From the NCBI GenBank assembly GCA_002314755.1, contig DCHC01000024.1, forward strand, positions 10,051-74,050: a stretch of DNA of 64,000 nt, written 5' to 3'. Both the position numbers and the translations under genes were made by a program. The stretch is from Faecalibacterium sp. UBA1762. Lineage in GTDB: Bacteria; Bacillota; Clostridia; Oscillospirales; Ruminococcaceae. Under the pieces are notes generated by a model, which had not been told where the DNA came from, made no database searches, and was given only the letters and a program-made list of their open reading frames with translations. Positions 60,801 through 64,000 of this stretch are shown here, piece by piece (within the stretch, counting starts at the first letter, position 1; every line of letters starts with the position of its first letter).

Positions 60801-61525
60801 GAGGTACTTGGATAAATGCGGCTGCCGTGTTGCTGGGCGGTACCATTGGTCTGCTTTTTAAAAAATGTATCAGGCAGGAGATGAATGAGGCAGTTAATAA
60901 AGCTTTAGGTCTGGCGGTATTGGTTATCGGTCTAAACGGAATTGTGGCAAATATGTTTTCTGTTCAGCAGGAGCAGATTGGTTCATCCGGAGAGCTATTG
61001 CTGATTTTTTCTCTTGTGGTTGGGGCTATCGTTGGTACTCTGTTACGTATTGAGGACCGTCTGAATACTTTGGGGGATCGGCTGGAGAAAAAATATCATC
61101 TCACCAATTTTTCGGCGGCTGCAGTCAACGCCACACTGTTGTTTTGCGTGGGCGCCATGGCAATCGTCGGTTCGTTGAATGACGGGTTGACCGGTGATAG
61201 CCAGGTTTTAATCGTAAAAAGCGCCCTGGACTTTACTGCAAGTATTGTTCTGGCAGCCGGTATGGGCGTGGGCGTACTGTTCAGCGCCATACCGCTGGTT
61301 ATCTATCAAGGCGGCATCTCCCTGGCGGCAGGCACATTGACCGGGCTTTTACAGGGCGAGCTTCTGCGACAGGTGAGTAGTGTAGGTTATGTGATGATTC
61401 TTTGCATCGGCATCAATTTTCTGTTTCCCAAGAAGATCAAGGTGGCGGATTTTTTACCGGGTTTGCTGGTGCCGGTTATTTGGTACGGGCTGCGTACGGT
61501 TTTTGCGCTGGTCGGAATTCAATAA
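60797..61525 (+). CDS. DUF554 membrane protein
   Basis: A 242-residue protein with about six helices and the DUF554 pattern (GTWINAAAVLLGGTIGLLF, then FCVGAMAIVGSLNDGL). DUF554 proteins are predicted transporters or channel-like proteins of unknown substrate. The ATG overlaps the stop of gtrA (ATGA), so translation is coupled. A terminator follows. Confidence 0.92.
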   Translation: MRGTWINAAAVLLGGTIGLLFKKCIRQEMNEAVNKALGLAVLVIGLNGIVANMFSVQQEQIGSSGELLLIFSLVVGAIVGTLLRIEDRLNTLGDRLEKKYHLTNFSAAAVNATLLFCVGAMAIVGSLNDGLTGDSQVLIVKSALDFTASIVLAAGMGVGVLFSAIPLVIYQGGISLAAGTLTGLLQGELLRQVSSVGYVMILCIGINFLFPKKIKVADFLPGLLVPVIWYGLRTVFALVGIQ

Positions 61526-61550
61526 ACGGCTTGCTTTGGCTGATTGCGCG

Positions 61551-61586
61551 AAAAAAGAGGGTTTCTGCAGAAATCCTCTTTTCTTT
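61551..61586 (+). terminator. Terminator after the DUF554 gene
   Basis: AAAAGAGGGTTTC pairs with GAAATCCTCTTTT around TGCA, then CTTTT. Confidence 0.85.
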
Positions 61587-61725
61587 TGAAAAAGTTTTAA
61601 ACAATTGTCAATCAGCTATCACAAGTTTATCACTAAAATTTTATAAACTGACTTTAACCCGAAATGACTTTGTGGTAAGATGTAGAAAAGATATATCGTT
61701 TTAAAGAAGAAAGGACGGCAGAAAA

Positions 61726-62409
61726 ATGATCAGCGTACTGATTGTGGATGATGAGCCTTTAATCCGCGGGCTTATCAGGGAACATTTAGAGCATGAGGGC
61801 TATGTCTGTAACGAGGCAGGGGACGGTACCGCTGCGCTGTCTTATCTGGAAAGCAACCGTGCTGATATGATCATTATGGATATCATGATGCCTTTTATGG
61901 ACGGTATGACCTGTCTGCGGGAAATCCGCCGCCGCAAAATAGAGACGCCGGTCATTATGCTGACTGCTCGCGGGGAGGAATATGACAGAATTGCAGGTCT
62001 GGAAAACGGGTCGGATGATTATATCGTCAAGCCCTTTAGCCCGCGGGAGCTGGTTGCCCGTGTAAAGGTCGTATTGAACCGAACTATGCCCAAAGAGGAG
62101 AACAATGAAAAGATGGTTTTCGGCGGGCTGGTTATTGATACTGCTTCTCATACGGCGCACATCGACGGAAAAGAGGTTGCCCTGACGCCGAAGGAATTTG
62201 ATCTGTTGGTGTTTTTGGCAAGCAACCGGGGAATTGCTTTCTCCCGGGAGAAAATTCTGCAAAAGGTGTGGAATTACGATTTCTTCGGTGAGGACCGCAC
62301 GGTGGATACCCATGTAAAAATGCTGCGCGGCCATCTTGGTGATTACAGAGACCTGATATTTACGGTATGGGGTGTGGGCTACAAATTTGAGCCTGGCCAA
62401 ATTGGCTGA
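61726..62409 (+). CDS. OmpR/PhoB-family response regulator
   Basis: A 227-residue regulator. The receiver domain has the acidic pair Asp8-Asp9, phosphorylation site Asp52 and Lys102. The C-terminal winged helix contains LTPKEFDLLVFLASNRGIAFSR and DRTVDTHVKMLRGHLG. It binds DNA when phosphorylated by the histidine kinase encoded next. A TAAGAT -10 (61676-61681) with two TGACTTT repeats 16 bases apart (61649-61655, 61665-61671) lies upstream, a possible site for its own control. GAAAGGAC precedes the ATG. Confidence 0.95.
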   Translation: MISVLIVDDEPLIRGLIREHLEHEGYVCNEAGDGTAALSYLESNRADMIIMDIMMPFMDGMTCLREIRRRKIETPVIMLTARGEEYDRIAGLENGSDDYIVKPFSPRELVARVKVVLNRTMPKEENNEKMVFGGLVIDTASHTAHIDGKEVALTPKEFDLLVFLASNRGIAFSREKILQKVWNYDFFGEDRTVDTHVKMLRGHLGDYRDLIFTVWGVGYKFEPGQIG

Positions 62410-62426
62410 AAGGATACGCCGAGCCC

Positions 62427-63980
62427 ATGAAAAGCTTTAAGCATAAAGTTATGCTAGTAGTTTGCTTGCTATGCGTTGTATTGATAGGTCTGGTGTTGCT
62501 ATTTACCAGTTTTTTGCTGGAGCCGGCATACCGGGCCATGACCCGGCGTGATTTGCACAGTGAGCTGGATAAAATTGTACAGGTGATTCAGCAGAACGGA
62601 CTTTTAAATGAGGATAAGACTGATTACCAGACGGTAACGCGGGATACCATTGATAAGCTGGTGGTGGACGGTCAGTGTCTGGAAATCTCTGATTTGGAAA
62701 GTCTGCAGTACATTGGCGGCAAAGAGATGATTGCCGGTTGTGTAATGCATAAGGAGACCATGGAATTCTGGAAAGACCGCTACAGTGCCGACAACCTGAT
62801 GGTGCTTGGTTTGCGCGCAACGGTTGTGGAGGAGGGCAGCATTGATACCAACCTGAATCACGGCTTTGGACGCACGACAGATCAATGGGTAGTCGGCCGC
62901 ACTGTCCCGGAGGCAGGAGTGATTGTTCTGCTTTCTGCCAGTATGGAGAGAATTGAGCAGGCTGCGGACGTCATTCAGCGACAGATGTTGCCCTGCAGCA
63001 TTGTATTGCTGACGGTAGCACTGCTAATGACCTGGCTTATAGCAGGCTGGTTTACCGCCCCTGTTACTGCGTTGTCGGCAGCGGCGCGTAAAATAGCCCA
63101 GGGCGACTACACAGTACAACTGCCGGTAACCCAAAAGGATGAGATCGGCACATTGACGGAAGACTTCAACACCATGGTCCGTGAGGTGGAAAAGGCAGAC
63201 GCATTGCAAAAGGATATTGTGGCGAATGTCAGCCACGATCTGCGCACACCGTTGACCTTGATCAAGGGCTATGCCGAAACGATACGGGATTTGAACGGTA
63301 ATGACGCTGAAAAGCGGAATGAACAGCTGAATATTATTATCAGCGAGACAGACCGGCTGAGCAATTTGGTGGGCAGCGTTATGATACTGTCCCGTTTGAA
63401 TGCCGGTACAGAGCCGTTTGAGCCGGCAACATTTGACATCACCGATTTTTGCGAGGAGCTGAGTTATCGGTATGCGGATATCTGCAGGAAAAACGGATAT
63501 CAGCTCCAACTGGAAAGCCCCGGCGAACGGCTGATTACAGCTGATCCGGATATGCTCAGCAGGGTGTTGCACAATTTGATTTCCAATGCCATTGCACATA
63601 TCGGAGAGGATGGAGCGGTGCGGATTATTATACGGGATGCAATTCTGAATGGAGAAAACAGACCGGTAAAGGCATCTGAACAAACCGGAGCTGATTGCCG
63701 TGAAGGGATTGTTGTAGAAGTGGCAGATAACGGCGAAGGTATTGACGCTCAGGAGTTACCCCATGTTTTTGAGCGGTACTACCGCGCCCGGCAATCCAAC
63801 GGCAAGCAGGGTACCGGATTGGGACTATCCATCGTACGGGCAATTTTGCTTACCCACAAGTTTGGTTTCGGCGTGCAAAGCACTAAGGGTTTAGGTTCAG
63901 CCTTTTGGTTTAGCGCACCGCTTGCAAGGCCGACAAAAAATGAAGCCAGTCCGCCGGAAAATAGCAGACAACACGGTTAA
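62427..63980 (+). CDS. Sensor histidine kinase (HisKA type)
   Basis: A 517-residue membrane kinase. One helix at about 8-30, an extracellular sensor of about 150 residues, a second helix near 188-208, a HAMP region at about 207-260, HisKA with phospho-acceptor His270 in NVSHDLRTPLTLIKGY, and the HATPase_c domain with N-box HNLISNAIAH, DNGEGID, GTGLGLSIV. It phosphorylates the adjacent response regulator. The extracellular domain is not one I recognise, so the signal is unknown. It starts 17 bases after the regulator gene. The last 20 bases of the window contain nothing further. Confidence 0.95.
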   Translation: MKSFKHKVMLVVCLLCVVLIGLVLLFTSFLLEPAYRAMTRRDLHSELDKIVQVIQQNGLLNEDKTDYQTVTRDTIDKLVVDGQCLEISDLESLQYIGGKEMIAGCVMHKETMEFWKDRYSADNLMVLGLRATVVEEGSIDTNLNHGFGRTTDQWVVGRTVPEAGVIVLLSASMERIEQAADVIQRQMLPCSIVLLTVALLMTWLIAGWFTAPVTALSAAARKIAQGDYTVQLPVTQKDEIGTLTEDFNTMVREVEKADALQKDIVANVSHDLRTPLTLIKGYAETIRDLNGNDAEKRNEQLNIIISETDRLSNLVGSVMILSRLNAGTEPFEPATFDITDFCEELSYRYADICRKNGYQLQLESPGERLITADPDMLSRVLHNLISNAIAHIGEDGAVRIIIRDAILNGENRPVKASEQTGADCREGIVVEVADNGEGIDAQELPHVFERYYRARQSNGKQGTGLGLSIVRAILLTHKFGFGVQSTKGLGSAFWFSAPLARPTKNEASPPENSRQHG

Positions 63981-64000
63981 GGTAACCTCTAAAAATTCAA

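Overview
The window reads as a chromosomal segment of a Gram-positive, low-to-mid GC anaerobe of the class Clostridia, probably a gut commensal near Oscillospiraceae/Ruminococcaceae. This is inferred from the heat-shock operon hrcA-grpE-dnaK-dnaJ behind a perfect CIRCE element, strong AGGAGG-type ribosome binding sites, consensus sigma-A promoters, a lysine riboswitch, an ECF-type RibU component, an MsmK-type ATPase and MnmM/YtqB-family and PepV-like proteins. I cannot assign a species. No prophage, insertion sequence, transposon or CRISPR array is visible.

Layout. (1) 1-8972 is a plant-glycan utilisation region: the end of a GH127 beta-L-arabinofuranosidase, a SIS-domain protein and a parallel beta-helix protein on the plus strand, facing a three-gene minus-strand operon. 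That operon encodes a sialidase-like propeller fused to a KDPG-type aldolase, an alpha/beta esterase fused to an SGNH hydrolase, and a free-standing SGNH hydrolase that is a close paralogue of the fused one. (2) 9.2-16.6 kb holds housekeeping and metabolic genes: a phosphoesterase, an MnmM-like methyltransferase, an iron alcohol dehydrogenase with an odd two-hairpin leader, a DUF218 protein, TrmB, a GNAT acetyltransferase, an AraC regulator and an orphan MsmK ATPase. (3) 16.8-29.2 kb is a second sugar region: ribulokinase with its AraC regulator, a Gfo/Idh/MocA oxidoreductase, a MATE pump with an AraC-GyrI regulator, a GH29 fucosidase, a GH51 arabinofuranosidase, a GH106-like hydrolase and a flavodoxin. 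(4) 29.3-38.3 kb: AspRS, an ion-transporter-superfamily permease, an orphan peptide-binding lipoprotein, tRNA-Ser(CGA) and tRNA-Val(CAC), a second MATE pump, a propeller glycosidase-like protein and a small hypothetical gene. (5) 38.6-43.8 kb: the heat-shock operon. (6) 43.8-52.6 kb: an NhaC-family transporter under a lysine riboswitch, an XRE repressor facing a zinc-ribbon membrane protein across a dyad operator, a 58-residue membrane protein, then a run of minus-strand genes (TIM-barrel protein, alpha/beta hydrolase, RibU, SDR reductase, TadA, PepT). (7) 52.8-64 kb: a surface-glycan cassette (GT4, GT2, DUF2304, MBOAT acyltransferase, SGNH partner), a YhcH protein, a PepV-like dipeptidase, GtrA, DUF554 and a two-component system.

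How it fits together. None of the carbohydrate-active proteins with a visible N-terminus has a signal peptide, so the cell probably imports pectin-type oligosaccharides (arabinose, rhamnose, fucose, O-acetyl and perhaps 2-keto-3-deoxy sugars) and dismantles them in the cytoplasm. No sugar-binding protein or permease is present here, but the orphan MsmK-type ATPase could power such importers encoded elsewhere. The most unusual item is the sialidase-like/KDPG-aldolase fusion. It could release a 2-keto-3-deoxy sugar and split it to pyruvate plus an aldehyde in one polypeptide; that is a hypothesis.
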